A stretch of 64,000 nt of DNA from positions 1 through 64,000 of the forward strand of contig JBPOIU010000104.1 of NCBI GenBank assembly GCA_052034255.1. The letters are read 5' to 3'. Source of the stretch: JADJEK01 sp052034255 (GTDB lineage: Bacteria; Planctomycetota; B15-G4; JADJEK01). Shown piece by piece: positions 1-8,067 of the stretch. The translations under genes and the position numbers were made by a program. Numbering within the stretch: position 1 is the first letter of the stretch; every line of letters starts with the position of its first letter. The notes under the pieces were generated by a model that made no database searches, had not been told where the DNA came from, and saw nothing but the letters and a program-made list of their open reading frames with translations.

Positions 1-20
1 TCTGTGGGCCCGGGTGTGCT

Positions 21-46
21 GGGGGGGGGGGGCCTCCGCCCCCCAC
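21..46. other. G-tract hairpin downstream of tauE-like gene
   Basis: A run of twelve G at 21-32 is followed, after CCTCCG, by a C run, so six or more G:C pairs can form with a short loop. It lies just beyond the stop of the minus-strand TauE-like gene, where a terminator would be expected. There is no T-run on the minus-strand exit side, so it is at best a Rho-independent-like hairpin. A homopolymer this long is also a likely place for sequencing or slippage length errors. Confidence 0.3.
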
Positions 47-98
47 TTCGCCTCGACGCCCGAACGGGCGTCGGGCCATGCGGCCCGAGCCCGCGCCT

Positions 99-821
99 TT
101 ACCGCAACGCGAGCACGATCCCGACCGAGCACAGCAACACGGCCAACACGCGTTGCCGAACGAGCGGCGCGATCTTCGGCGAATGGCGCCCGGAGACCAC
201 GGCGACGACGATCGCTCCCGCTGCGAACACGAAGACCTGCGGCGTGAAGGCCGACATGCGATCCGCGGCGCCGAGCCAACCGAACACGGCGTTGCACGTG
301 ATCACGACCAACGACGTCGCGACCGCGCGATCGAACACGAGCCCGGCGCCGAGCACGAGCGACGGCACGAGGATGAACCCTCCGCCGACTCCAGTGACCC
401 CGGTCAGCGCACCGGCGGCCGTCGCCGTCGCGAGCACGCGAGGCCACGGCGCGCGATGCGGCGTCCCGGTGCTCTTGCGCACGAGCAGCAGCACGCCGGC
501 GATCGCCATCGTCGCGGCCAACAAGTGCATCTGGAACGCCGGGTCCACATCGTGCGCGGCGAAGCTCGCCGTCCAACTGGCAGCGGCTCCGCATGCGCCG
601 AAGATCGCGGCGGCGCGCCAATCGACGGCGCCGGCGAGCCAACGCGGGATCGCGCCGGACATGGCGGTCACGGCGACGACGAACAGCCCCGCCGCGATCG
701 CGTGCTTCTCGTCGAATCCGAGTCCGAGCACGAGCAACGGCACGGTCAGCGTGCTGCCACCGCCTCCGAGCACACCGAGCACGAGGCCGACGAACCCTCC
801 GAGGAACGCCGCGAGGATCAT
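99..821 (-). CDS. Sulfite exporter TauE/SafE family protein
   Basis: The 240-residue product is almost entirely hydrophobic and shows the two-fold TauE/SafE architecture. The N-terminal half carries VLGGGGSTLTVPLLVLGLG and the second half the matching TGVTGVGGGFILVPSLVL, each at the start of a helix bundle. The family moves small sulfur anions or sulfonates across the inner membrane. Its ATG overlaps the stop of the MBL-rhodanese gene by 4 bases (ATGA), so the two are translationally coupled. TauE exporters next to persulfide dioxygenase genes are a known pairing in sulfide detoxification operons, and export of the resulting sulfite or thiosulfate is the likely role. The exact substrate cannot be read from sequence. 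Confidence 0.85.
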   Translation of the reverse strand: MILAAFLGGFVGLVLGVLGGGGSTLTVPLLVLGLGFDEKHAIAAGLFVVAVTAMSGAIPRWLAGAVDWRAAAIFGACGAAASWTASFAAHDVDPAFQMHLLAATMAIAGVLLLVRKSTGTPHRAPWPRVLATATAAGALTGVTGVGGGFILVPSLVLGAGLVFDRAVATSLVVITCNAVFGWLGAADRMSAFTPQVFVFAAGAIVVAVVSGRHSPKIAPLVRQRVLAVLLCSVGIVLALR

Positions 822-2158
822 GGATGCGCGGGCTCACGGCCGGCACGCGGTGCCGCGCACGTCGGATGAGCGGACGCCAGCGGCGGTGCGGCGCAAACCG
901 CGGGCTGCGCCGCGCAGACTCCGGCTCCCGCGACCGTGGCGCGAACCGGCCGGCGGTTCCACGGCATGCGCGCGAGCATCAACGCCAACCCGCACGTGCC
1001 ACTGAGTCCCGCGAACAACAAGCCGGCCCCGAAGAACGCGGGCAGCCCGAACCATGCCGGATGGACGAACCACCCAAGCGCGGATCCGAGCAGGATCCCG
1101 CTCCCCACGGTCAGCTGGACCTGGCGATCGATGGGCAACGTCTTCGCGCCCTCGCGGACCGCACCGCCTTCGCGGCGCCACGCGTTCAAACCACCGTCGA
1201 GCACCGTTGCCTCGTGACCGTGCCGCAACAGACGATTCGCGGCATCTCGCGCCCGCGCGCCGCTGCGGCAGACGACGGCGACCAGGCGGCCGGCGGGCAC
1301 GGTGTTCATGCGCGCCTCGAGTTCGCTCGCGTCGATGTGCAGTGAGCCTGGAACATGCTCACTCTCGTACTCGGCTGGCGTGCGGACGTCGAGCACGGTG
1401 ATCGCGTCGGCATTGCGCAGAGCTTCGAACGTGTCCACCGAGATGCTCTCCGACTCACCGAGCTGCCCGAGATTGAACTTCAGGATCGATGCCATGTGCG
1501 GCGGCAGGGGGGCTTCGCCGCGGAGTTTCTCGACGAGCGCGTCCCGTGACGTTTCGGAGAACAGCGGGTTCTGGCGGCGCTCGGCGGCGAGAGTCGACGA
1601 CTCGGCCGTGCCGTAGACGTGGCCGGGGTGGATGACGGTGTCCGGTGGCAACGCGTCGAAGCGCCGGAACGAGTCGAACAGCTCCGCGGGACTACCGCCG
1701 GGGAAGTCGGTTCTCCCGGCGCCACCGACGAACAGCGCGTCTCCCGTGAACAGATGACCCGGCGCGTACAGGGCGACCGAGTCGGGCGTGTGTCCGGAGG
1801 CCTCGATCAATCGGATCGGAGTCGCGCCGAGCGCCACGTCCATCGGCGGTGTGCAGGGCCGCACCGTGAACTGCGTCTTCCCGCGGGCGTGCGCGAGATG
1901 GACGGCGCCGGTATGCGTCGCGAGCTCGTGTGCTCCCGAGAAGTGATCGGCGTGCGTGTGGGTGTCGACCACGAAGGCGAGCGTGGCCCCGTGGCGCGCC
2001 AGGGCGTCGCGGATCGCGGCGACCTGGTCGGTCCGCGGATCGATCGCCATGGCGCGGCGGCTGGCGACGTCGACCAACAAGTAGGCCCGGCAACCCTCGG
2101 CGTGCGCGAAGGTCTCGATCTCGAACTTGGTGACGAGGACGGCTTGGTCGTGGCTCAT
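818..2158 (-). CDS. Persulfide dioxygenase-like MBL / rhodanese / DUF2892 fusion
   Basis: Three modules are visible in 446 residues. Residues 1-235 are a metallo-beta-lactamase fold of the ETHE1/Blh persulfide dioxygenase type, with THTHADH at 66-72 and further ligand candidates H123, D140 and H180. Residues about 236-335 are a rhodanese domain with its active-site loop CRSGAR starting at C297. Residues about 340-402 hold two hydrophobic helices of the DUF2892/YgaP type. A short Ala/Cys-rich tail follows. The enzyme would oxidise glutathione or other thiol persulfides while the rhodanese domain transfers sulfane sulfur. The start is preceded by GGAGG seven bases upstream. It is the first gene of an operon with tauE, divergent from an ArsR regulator. 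The Cys-containing tail after the membrane part is unusual. Confidence 0.88.
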   Translation of the reverse strand: MSHDQAVLVTKFEIETFAHAEGCRAYLLVDVASRRAMAIDPRTDQVAAIRDALARHGATLAFVVDTHTHADHFSGAHELATHTGAVHLAHARGKTQFTVRPCTPPMDVALGATPIRLIEASGHTPDSVALYAPGHLFTGDALFVGGAGRTDFPGGSPAELFDSFRRFDALPPDTVIHPGHVYGTAESSTLAAERRQNPLFSETSRDALVEKLRGEAPLPPHMASILKFNLGQLGESESISVDTFEALRNADAITVLDVRTPAEYESEHVPGSLHIDASELEARMNTVPAGRLVAVVCRSGARARDAANRLLRHGHEATVLDGGLNAWRREGGAVREGAKTLPIDRQVQLTVGSGILLGSALGWFVHPAWFGLPAFFGAGLLFAGLSGTCGLALMLARMPWNRRPVRATVAGAGVCAAQPAVCAAPPLASAHPTCAAPRAGREPAHP

Positions 2159-2220
2159 GGGTTCCTCCGCGGAGCGGACCGGACGCGGCGGGGGTCGTGC
2201 CGCGCTCTCGATCCATCGGC

Positions 2221-2257
2221 ACTATATGCGCGCATACTTGAATACACAACTGGTTGT
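2221..2257 (-). promoter_or_regulatory. Promoter of the persulfide operon with two overlapping inverted repeats
   Basis: On the minus strand TTGTGT (2249-2244) and TATAGT (2226-2221) are separated by exactly 17 bases, placing a start site near 2213, about 55 bases before the MBL-rhodanese ATG. Two palindromes cover this promoter. TATGCGCGCATA at 2225-2236 is perfect and touches the -10. ACAAC-TG-GTTGT at 2246-2257 has perfect 5-base arms and overlaps the -35. Either could be the ArsR operator, since the divergent arsR start is only 30 bases beyond. Which palindrome is bound is inference. Confidence 0.6.
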
Positions 2258-2287
2258 TCATGGAAGGATCCGGGCTAGTCTCTGGGC

Positions 2288-2656
2288 GTGAGTTCCATCA
2301 AGAAGCCCTCGCCGAAGCCGTCCAAGCCCCCCAAGGCCCCGCTATCCGACGCCGCACTGGCGCTGGTCGCGCGCCGGTTCAAAGCGCTGTCCGACCCGTC
2401 GCGGTTGGCGCTGCTCCAGCGCCTGATGGCCGGCGAATCGTCGGTCGGCGAACTCGCCGCAGCCGTGGCGATGACGCACGCGAACGTCAGCCGCCATCTG
2501 ACGCTGCTCACGGCGGAAGGCCTGCTCGCCCGGCGCAAGGACGGCCTGTTCGTCCATTACTCGATCGCGGATCCGTGCGTCGAGAAGCTCTGCGAGCTGG
2601 TTTGCGCGAGCCTCGCGAAGCGCTTCGACGGCGCTCGCGACGCGCTGCCCGATTGA
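2288..2656 (+). CDS. ArsR-family winged-helix repressor
   Basis: The 122-residue product starts at GTG and has a basic, proline-rich N-terminal tail (residues 1-18) before a canonical ArsR helix-turn-helix (FKALSDPSRLALLQRL, then VGELAAAVAMTHANVSRHLTLL). It is divergent from the persulfide operon and presumably represses it. Persulfide sensors of this family (BigR, SqrR) use one Cys in helix 2 and one in the C-terminal helix. Here the helix 2 region has no Cys, while the last helix has three (C97, C102, C106). Sensing therefore cannot follow the standard two-helix disulfide or tetrasulfide and may use Cys pairs within the C-terminal helix or between subunits. Family assignment is firm, ligand is inference. 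Confidence 0.88.
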   Translation: MSSIKKPSPKPSKPPKAPLSDAALALVARRFKALSDPSRLALLQRLMAGESSVGELAAAVAMTHANVSRHLTLLTAEGLLARRKDGLFVHYSIADPCVEKLCELVCASLAKRFDGARDALPD

Positions 2657-2791
2657 CGTCGCACGGATCGCTGGCGCGGTTTCGCCGACGTCGCGCGAGT
2701 TCCCGCGAGCGTCTTCACGCGAAACGAGGCAGGATCTGCGCGGGCTTCGTGTCGCTCTGCGCGCGGATCACCGGGCCCACGGAGACTCCTC

Positions 2792-4405
2792 ATGCGGCGA
2801 GCTCTGCCGTCGGTCGCGGCGTCGGTCCTGCTATCGATCGGAATTGGGTCCCGCGGCGAAGCCGCCGTGATCACGGTTTCACTCGGCCAGAGCATCCAAG
2901 GTGCGATCAGCGTCGCGGCGAACGACGACGTCATCCTCGTCGGTCCGGGCCTTTACGCCGAAGCGATCACGATCCTCGACAAGCGGATCACCCTGCGCAG
3001 CGTGGCAGGTCCAGCGAACACGATCCTCGATGCGAGCGGCTGGATGACCAGCGTCGTGCGCATCGAAGGAATCGCGAGCAGCGGCACGCTGATCGAGGGA
3101 TTCACGTTCCGCGGCGGTGAAGGCGGGAGCTACCCGTTCGTCACCAGTTCGTCCGGTGGCGGGATGTTCGTCATCGATGCCGGCATCACGGTGCGAGACT
3201 GCGTGTTCCTGAACAACCGCTCCAATGATCGGGGCGGCGGAGCCTACGTCTACGGCACGACGGTGGCCGGCCCCGCGTCGACGCGCTTCGAGGATTGCGC
3301 GTTCATCGCGAATCGATCGAACGACGGCGGTGGCTTCGCCGAGCTCGGCGGGCGAACCGTGCTTTCCGGCTGCATCTTCACCGGCAACTCCGCGTTGGCC
3401 GGCGGCGGCGCGCACTTCGGCTTGCCGCACGATTCGCGCGTGGAGGATTGCGTGTTCTCCGCGAACGACGCCAAGTTCCTCGCGGGTGGTGGGATCTCGG
3501 TGATCCTCTCGGCGCAGGACACGTTGCGCGTGGTGCGCTCGACGCTGACCGGCAATCACGCCGGAGCCGGTGGTGGTGGCATCGCGATGGGCACCATCGG
3601 TGTCGTCTCGACTCCACGACTCTTCGTCGAGGACTCCTGGATCGTCCGCAACGTCGCCGACACCGGGGGCGGGTTGCAGGTGTTCTCCGGTAACCCCACC
3701 GTCGCGGAGCTGGCGCACGTCCTGCACGTGACGATCGCCGACAACGTCGCGTACGGTCCCGGCTCGGGTGGCGGCGCGGGAATCAATTGCTCGAACGGAG
3801 CACGCATCCGCATCGACCACTCGATCATCGACGGCAACGTTCCGAACGACCACATCGTGTTCGTCGGTACCGCGTTCGACAGTCTGATCCAGGGCGGTGT
3901 GATGGGCCCCGGCGTGTTCGCCGCGGATCCCGGCTTCGTCGATCGGCTCCATGGCGACTACCACCTCGCCGCTGGGTCGATCTGTCGCGACCTGGGCAAG
4001 CTCGTGAGCTCGCCTACGTTCGACGTCGAGCGCGACGCGCGCGCAGCCGGCACGAAGCGCGACCTCGGAGCGGACGAGTTCCACCCGCATCTCTACGGCG
4101 GCACTCCGGACTCCGGAGGCTCACCGCTGACGGCGGATGTGGCCGTGCGCGCGGTCGGAAACCCCGGAGACCTCGTCTCCGTGTTCGTCGCGGGCTCGCT
4201 GGCGCAGACGCCGACGCAGACGACGTTCGGGTCGTTCGCGCTCTCGGCGCCCTTCGCCGGTCCCATCGTGCTCGGCGCGCTCGATGGCGCCGGTAGCCTG
4301 GATGTCCCGTTCGCCACCAGCGCGACATTCGTCGGCGTCGAGGTCGCGGTCCAAGCCGTCATCGGCGGCGCTTTGACGAATGCCGTGGTACTGACGCTTC
4401 AGTAG
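2792..4405 (+). CDS. Secreted right-handed beta-helix protein, choice-of-anchor Q type
   Basis: This 537-residue protein starts with a signal peptide (residues 1-25, ending near GEA-AV) and a Shine-Dalgarno GGAG. Residues 30-370 form a parallel beta-helix with repeated coil motifs such as FTGNSALAGGGAHF, FLNNRSNDRGGGAYV and LTGNHAGAGGGGIAM. These resemble polymorphic outer membrane protein repeats (FxxN...GGG). Residues about 370-435 (DPGFVDRLHGDYHLAAGSICRD ... DLGADEF) match the choice-of-anchor Q end seen in planctomycete surface proteins. A further 100-residue beta-rich tail has no recognised family. No catalytic residues typical of pectate lyases stand out, so a surface or adhesive role is more likely than an enzyme. 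Confidence 0.8.
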   Translation: MRRALPSVAASVLLSIGIGSRGEAAVITVSLGQSIQGAISVAANDDVILVGPGLYAEAITILDKRITLRSVAGPANTILDASGWMTSVVRIEGIASSGTLIEGFTFRGGEGGSYPFVTSSSGGGMFVIDAGITVRDCVFLNNRSNDRGGGAYVYGTTVAGPASTRFEDCAFIANRSNDGGGFAELGGRTVLSGCIFTGNSALAGGGAHFGLPHDSRVEDCVFSANDAKFLAGGGISVILSAQDTLRVVRSTLTGNHAGAGGGGIAMGTIGVVSTPRLFVEDSWIVRNVADTGGGLQVFSGNPTVAELAHVLHVTIADNVAYGPGSGGGAGINCSNGARIRIDHSIIDGNVPNDHIVFVGTAFDSLIQGGVMGPGVFAADPGFVDRLHGDYHLAAGSICRDLGKLVSSPTFDVERDARAAGTKRDLGADEFHPHLYGGTPDSGGSPLTADVAVRAVGNPGDLVSVFVAGSLAQTPTQTTFGSFALSAPFAGPIVLGALDGAGSLDVPFATSATFVGVEVAVQAVIGGALTNAVVLTLQ

Positions 4406-4444
4406 CCTGCGCGGCCCGACTCTCCCCGTTCGCGAACGTGACCA

Positions 4445-4876
4445 ATGCCCACTCTCGATCACGTCGTCTTCCGCGTCGCCGATCTCGAGCGCTCGGTCGC
4501 GTTCTACGAGCGCGTGCTGCCCGCCCGCGTCATCGCACGCAAGGAGGGCAAGGATCGCTGGCGCAGTCGTCTGGCGTGGCTCGCTCCTGAAGGACAGAGC
4601 GGCTTCGCCGTCGTGTTGATCCAGCCCACCCGGGTGCGCTGGGTGCTGCGGATCCTGCACGCGATCGTCCCGCGCATGGCGCGGAGCTTCGAACATTTCG
4701 GACTCGCGTGCGCGTCGCGCGAAGAGGTCGAGCAGCGCTACGTCACCGCGATCGCTGCCGGGGCTCGACCCATGAACCCGCCGGCGTTCATCGACGAGAA
4801 GACTGGCTTCATCGCCGAAGTCTGCGACCCCGATGGCAACCCGATCGAGTGGACGTTCGGACAGCGCTGGGTGTGA
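4445..4876 (+). CDS. VOC (glyoxalase/bleomycin resistance) family protein
   Basis: The 143-residue product has the paired beta-alpha-beta-beta-beta modules of the vicinal oxygen chelate family. It opens with LDHVVFRVADLERSVAFYERVL (His near residue 5 as first metal ligand), carries FEHFGLAC at the second-module start, and ends with ICEVCDPDGNPIEW-like FIAEVCDPDGNPIEWTFG, where the Glu is the usual metal ligand. The substrate is unknown; such single-domain VOC proteins include glyoxalases, dioxygenases and fosfomycin/bleomycin resistance proteins. It is followed immediately (zero gap) by the convergent stop of the next minus-strand gene, so the two transcripts must overlap. Confidence 0.8.
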   Translation: MPTLDHVVFRVADLERSVAFYERVLPARVIARKEGKDRWRSRLAWLAPEGQSGFAVVLIQPTRVRWVLRILHAIVPRMARSFEHFGLACASREEVEQRYVTAIAAGARPMNPPAFIDEKTGFIAEVCDPDGNPIEWTFGQRWV

Positions 4877-6040
4877 TCAGTCCCCGACGACCACGTCGCT
4901 GCCCTGGATGGGCGTGAGCTTGCGCGTGATCGTGACGTCCAGCAGGCATGGCGTCGGCAGGCCGTCGAGATCCAAGGTCGCCGCGCCGCCCATCAGGAAT
5001 GGCGGCGTCGTCCACTTCAGTCCGCCCTTCTTCACGTTCGTGGCAGAGGGCAGCACGACCTGCGTCCCGTCGGGCGCGAGCACGGCGTACGTGGGCTGCG
5101 ACGCCAACGGTACGTGATGGATCGCCTGCACCTCGACGGCCATTCCCGCGAGAACGCCGAACACCACGGAGTGATCGTCCTCACCTCCCGCCAACGTTCG
5201 CAACGTGATGGTCCGTTTGGCGTCGGACTTCTTCAGCACCGCTTTCGTCTTCAACTGCAGGTCTTGGGTCACGCCGTCCGCGTTCACGTAGCGCAGTGCG
5301 TACCAGCCATCGATCGGTACTCGGAGCGAGCGCTTTCCGTACTTCGTGAATGTCGTGGTCGCGATCAGCGCGTCGGTGGCGTCGCGCAGCTCCGCGATTC
5401 CTACCGCGCCTTTGGACTGACCGCTCAGCGCCAGCTCTAGCGTCATGCCTGCGACACCGAAGAAGAAAGCTCGTGTCTCGTCGCTCGGCGACGCGCCGTC
5501 GGTCGTGAAATGCAGGGTGTCGCCCGGAGCGAACTTCGACATTTCATAACTGATGCCCGCGAGGACGAATCTCATACTCGGGCTGCTGCTGTTGTAGAGC
5601 GCCAACATGAGCGTTTTGGCCGGCCTGCCGTTCAGCGCAAACGTCACGCTGGATAGGCCCATACCAAGAATCTGGGAGATCGTTGCGATCTGGTTCCCTG
5701 CAGTATCGATCACCGTACCAACGAAATGTGCGGGAATCGATTGCAAGTTTGTGACGTGAGCCGTGATCGAGTGGAGCGCCGGAACGGGACTGAACGTCAG
5801 CTTGAGGATCTCGGTCTCTTCTACCCAAGGATTGCCTTTCGATACGCCAATCCCTTGGTGGGCGTAGAAGCTGACATCGCATGGCTCAAATCTGTCCATC
5901 CCCTCGATGAGCACGCCTCCGACCTGAAGCGATGGAAACGTGGCCCAGCTGTCCTCCTGGAACGAGATGTACTCGCGCGCACGCGCCTTCGATCCGAGCG
6001 AGAGCATCAGGATGGGGAGCAGGAGGGAGATCAGGCGCAT
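4877..6040 (-). CDS. Secreted protein with pre-peptidase-like beta domains (paralogue A)
   Basis: The 387-residue product begins at ATG 6040 with AAGGA upstream and a clear signal peptide (MRLISLLLPILMLSLGSKARA). An in-frame upstream extension to 6148 lacks a signal and is not used here. The first half is a beta-rich domain of unknown family. The second half shows repeats of the type FFFGVAGMTLELAL ... VPIDGWYALRY ... LQLKTKAVLKKSDAK, which resemble the C-terminal pre-peptidase (PPC-like) beta-sandwich modules frequent in planctomycete exoproteins. It is a tandem paralogue of the gene at 6145-7302. Bases 5540-5960 are visibly less GC-rich than the surroundings. Function unknown; export and extracytoplasmic location are likely. 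Confidence 0.7.
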   Translation of the reverse strand: MRLISLLLPILMLSLGSKARAREYISFQEDSWATFPSLQVGGVLIEGMDRFEPCDVSFYAHQGIGVSKGNPWVEETEILKLTFSPVPALHSITAHVTNLQSIPAHFVGTVIDTAGNQIATISQILGMGLSSVTFALNGRPAKTLMLALYNSSSPSMRFVLAGISYEMSKFAPGDTLHFTTDGASPSDETRAFFFGVAGMTLELALSGQSKGAVGIAELRDATDALIATTTFTKYGKRSLRVPIDGWYALRYVNADGVTQDLQLKTKAVLKKSDAKRTITLRTLAGGEDDHSVVFGVLAGMAVEVQAIHHVPLASQPTYAVLAPDGTQVVLPSATNVKKGGLKWTTPPFLMGGAATLDLDGLPTPCLLDVTITRKLTPIQGSDVVVGD

Positions 6041-6144
6041 CGTGTGTTCCTTGGAGGGGATCGCTGTATGGCTCATGATCAGTCCGGCGGGACGCATGTC
6101 ATCCGTCGCGAAATCGTGAAAATACCCCGGCGCGGCGGATCCGT

Positions 6145-7302
6145 TCATCCGTCGTCGATGTGGACGTCGCCGCCCTGGATCGGCGTGAGGGTTCGCTTGA
6201 TCGAGACTTGGATCACGGCGGGTGCCGCCAAGTCGTCCAGCGAGATGCGCGACGGCCCCGCGATCGCAGCGGGTGGCGTCACCAGCTTGAATCCGTTCTT
6301 CTTCACCGGATGCGCCGAGAGCAGCGTCACGGGATCTTCGTACGGATCGAACATGCCGTAACCCAACGCGAAGATGCCCGGTGCCGTCGACGTGAGGACG
6401 ACGTCCGCGGACATCCCTTCGATGAACCCGACCTCGAAGTCGTGTTCGCCGGCCCCCTCGATCGCACGCAAAGTGAACGATTGCTTCGCGTCCGACTTCT
6501 TCAGGACCGCCTTCGTCTTCAGCGACAGGTTCTGCGTGATCCCGTCACTGCCGCCGTACGTCAGTGAGAACCAGCCGTTCTTCGGTATGCGGATCGAGCG
6601 CTTCGTGGACTTGGGAAAGTGTGCCGTTGCGATCACGGTGCCGTCGAGGTCGCTGACCTCGACCATGCCGTTCACGCTATGAGTCGTGCTCGTCAGCGTC
6701 ATCTCGAGCGTCAAGCCTGCGACGCCGTAGAAGTACGCGCCGTCCTCGTCGTTCGGCTCCTGGGCATTCGCTTGGAACAGCAGGGTGTCGCCGGGGCGAA
6801 ACGTGATGCGGCGGTAGGTGATGGAACCGACCAGCAAGTTCGTCGATTGGGAGATGACGCGGACTGCGTGCACCGGGATGTCCGCCTCCAGGTTGGGGCT
6901 GACCGAAATCGCGGCAAGGGATCCGGAGAGCTCCTGTGTCTGGTTGACGAGGACTCGGCCACGACGATCCAAGTACTGAATGGCCACGTTACCCGCCATG
7001 TACGGCAGGAGTTCCAAGCTCAGCGAATGGGCCGGAATCGGCGCGAACGTCAGCGTGATGCTCTCGCCGGGATCGAGCGTCTGACCGGGACCACCTTGCG
7101 TGAACACACCGATCCCCACGCCCTGGACGACGGACAGCGGCCGGGCGACCTGATCGTGCTCGCCATCCAGGAGGAAGTCCTCCAACTTCATCGTGGTCTT
7201 GCCAGTCGGGGCCAACGCGCCGAACTCCACGTGCTGCCAGGGTTGCTCCGCAAAGGCGGTCGTGGACAGGAGGAGCGTGAACAGCGCGGAGAGGGTGCGC
7301 AT
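6145..7302 (-). CDS. Secreted protein with pre-peptidase-like beta domains (paralogue B)
   Basis: The 385-residue product has a signal peptide MRTLSALFTLLLSTTAFA and aligns along its length with the neighbouring 4877-6040 product. Both share GDTL, F(F/Y)GVAG(M/L)TLE, SLKTKAVLKKSDAK and the common ending LTPIQG(S/G)DV. The second half again looks like two PPC-type beta-sandwich modules, with no catalytic motif. The two genes are 104 bases apart on the same strand, so they are probably co-transcribed after a tandem duplication. Divergence is stronger in the first half than around the SLKTKAVLKKSDAK block. No family name can be given with confidence. Confidence 0.7.
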   Translation of the reverse strand: MRTLSALFTLLLSTTAFAEQPWQHVEFGALAPTGKTTMKLEDFLLDGEHDQVARPLSVVQGVGIGVFTQGGPGQTLDPGESITLTFAPIPAHSLSLELLPYMAGNVAIQYLDRRGRVLVNQTQELSGSLAAISVSPNLEADIPVHAVRVISQSTNLLVGSITYRRITFRPGDTLLFQANAQEPNDEDGAYFYGVAGLTLEMTLTSTTHSVNGMVEVSDLDGTVIATAHFPKSTKRSIRIPKNGWFSLTYGGSDGITQNLSLKTKAVLKKSDAKQSFTLRAIEGAGEHDFEVGFIEGMSADVVLTSTAPGIFALGYGMFDPYEDPVTLLSAHPVKKNGFKLVTPPAAIAGPSRISLDDLAAPAVIQVSIKRTLTPIQGGDVHIDDG

Positions 7303-7506
7303 CTCGAGTTTCTCGATCGGGGTTCGAAAACACCCCTAGTCCGTGCTGCGGCCCTATCGTCCCTCAGCAATTCCGCCGTATTCCTGTGAGGTAGCCGAGG
7401 TCGAAGTTCCCCAGGCCTTTTTGGACGCGGCCCGCCTCCACTCGCTCGGATTCGCGATGTGGTCTGCCACAATCCCCGCACACGACCGGGAAACGCAGAG
7501 CTCGGC

Positions 7507-8067
7507 ATGAACGTCGACGTCACACAGCTGCTTGCGGACTGGCAGGGCGGCGATCGCGAAGCGCTCGATCGCCTCATGCCCCTCGTCTACCCCGAACTCC
7601 ACGCCATCGCGGAACGCTGCTTCCGAGGCGCGGGTGGACGGCCGGTGACGTTGCAACCCACCGCCCTCGTCCACGAGGCGTGGCTGAAGCTCGCGCGCAC
7701 CAACGCCCCGATCGTCGAGAGCCGGTCGCATTTTCTGGCGCTGGCCGCGCGCGTGATGCGGCACTTGCTCGTGGACCACGCGCGCCGCCGCGCGAACATC
7801 GAATCCGAAGCCGCCGCGGACCCAACCCTGGTCGCGACCGGCGACGTCGCCGCCGCTCTCGATCTGGTCGATCTCGACGGAGCGCTCGCCGATCTCGCCC
7901 GCCGCGACGAACGCCAAGCCAAAGTCGTCGAACTGCGCTTCTTCGGAGTCCTCGAGCACGAGGCCATCGCGACGGTGCTCGGCGTGTCCGTCGCGACCGT
8001 CGAACGCGATTGGGCAGCGGCACGCGCGTGGCTCGGCGTTCGCCTGCGGGGATCCCGACCCTCATGA
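7507..8067 (+). CDS. ECF sigma factor (TIGR02999 / ECF kinase-linked type)
   Basis: The 186-residue protein starts MNVDVTQLLADWQGGDREAL, the typical opening of the TIGR02999 ECF group common in Planctomycetota and Acidobacteriota. An upstream in-frame GTG at 7459 adds 16 residues that do not fit the family. Region 2 contains LVHEAWLKLAR and FLALAARVMRHLLVDHARRR. Region 4 contains LARRDERQAKVVELRFFGVLEHEAIATVLGVSVATVERDWAAARAWL. Its stop overlaps the start of the Ser/Thr kinase gene (ATGA), so the two are produced together. In this group there is no anti-sigma factor and the partner kinase is thought to control activity; that link is family knowledge. Confidence 0.9.
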   Translation: MNVDVTQLLADWQGGDREALDRLMPLVYPELHAIAERCFRGAGGRPVTLQPTALVHEAWLKLARTNAPIVESRSHFLALAARVMRHLLVDHARRRANIESEAAADPTLVATGDVAAALDLVDLDGALADLARRDERQAKVVELRFFGVLEHEAIATVLGVSVATVERDWAAARAWLGVRLRGSRPS

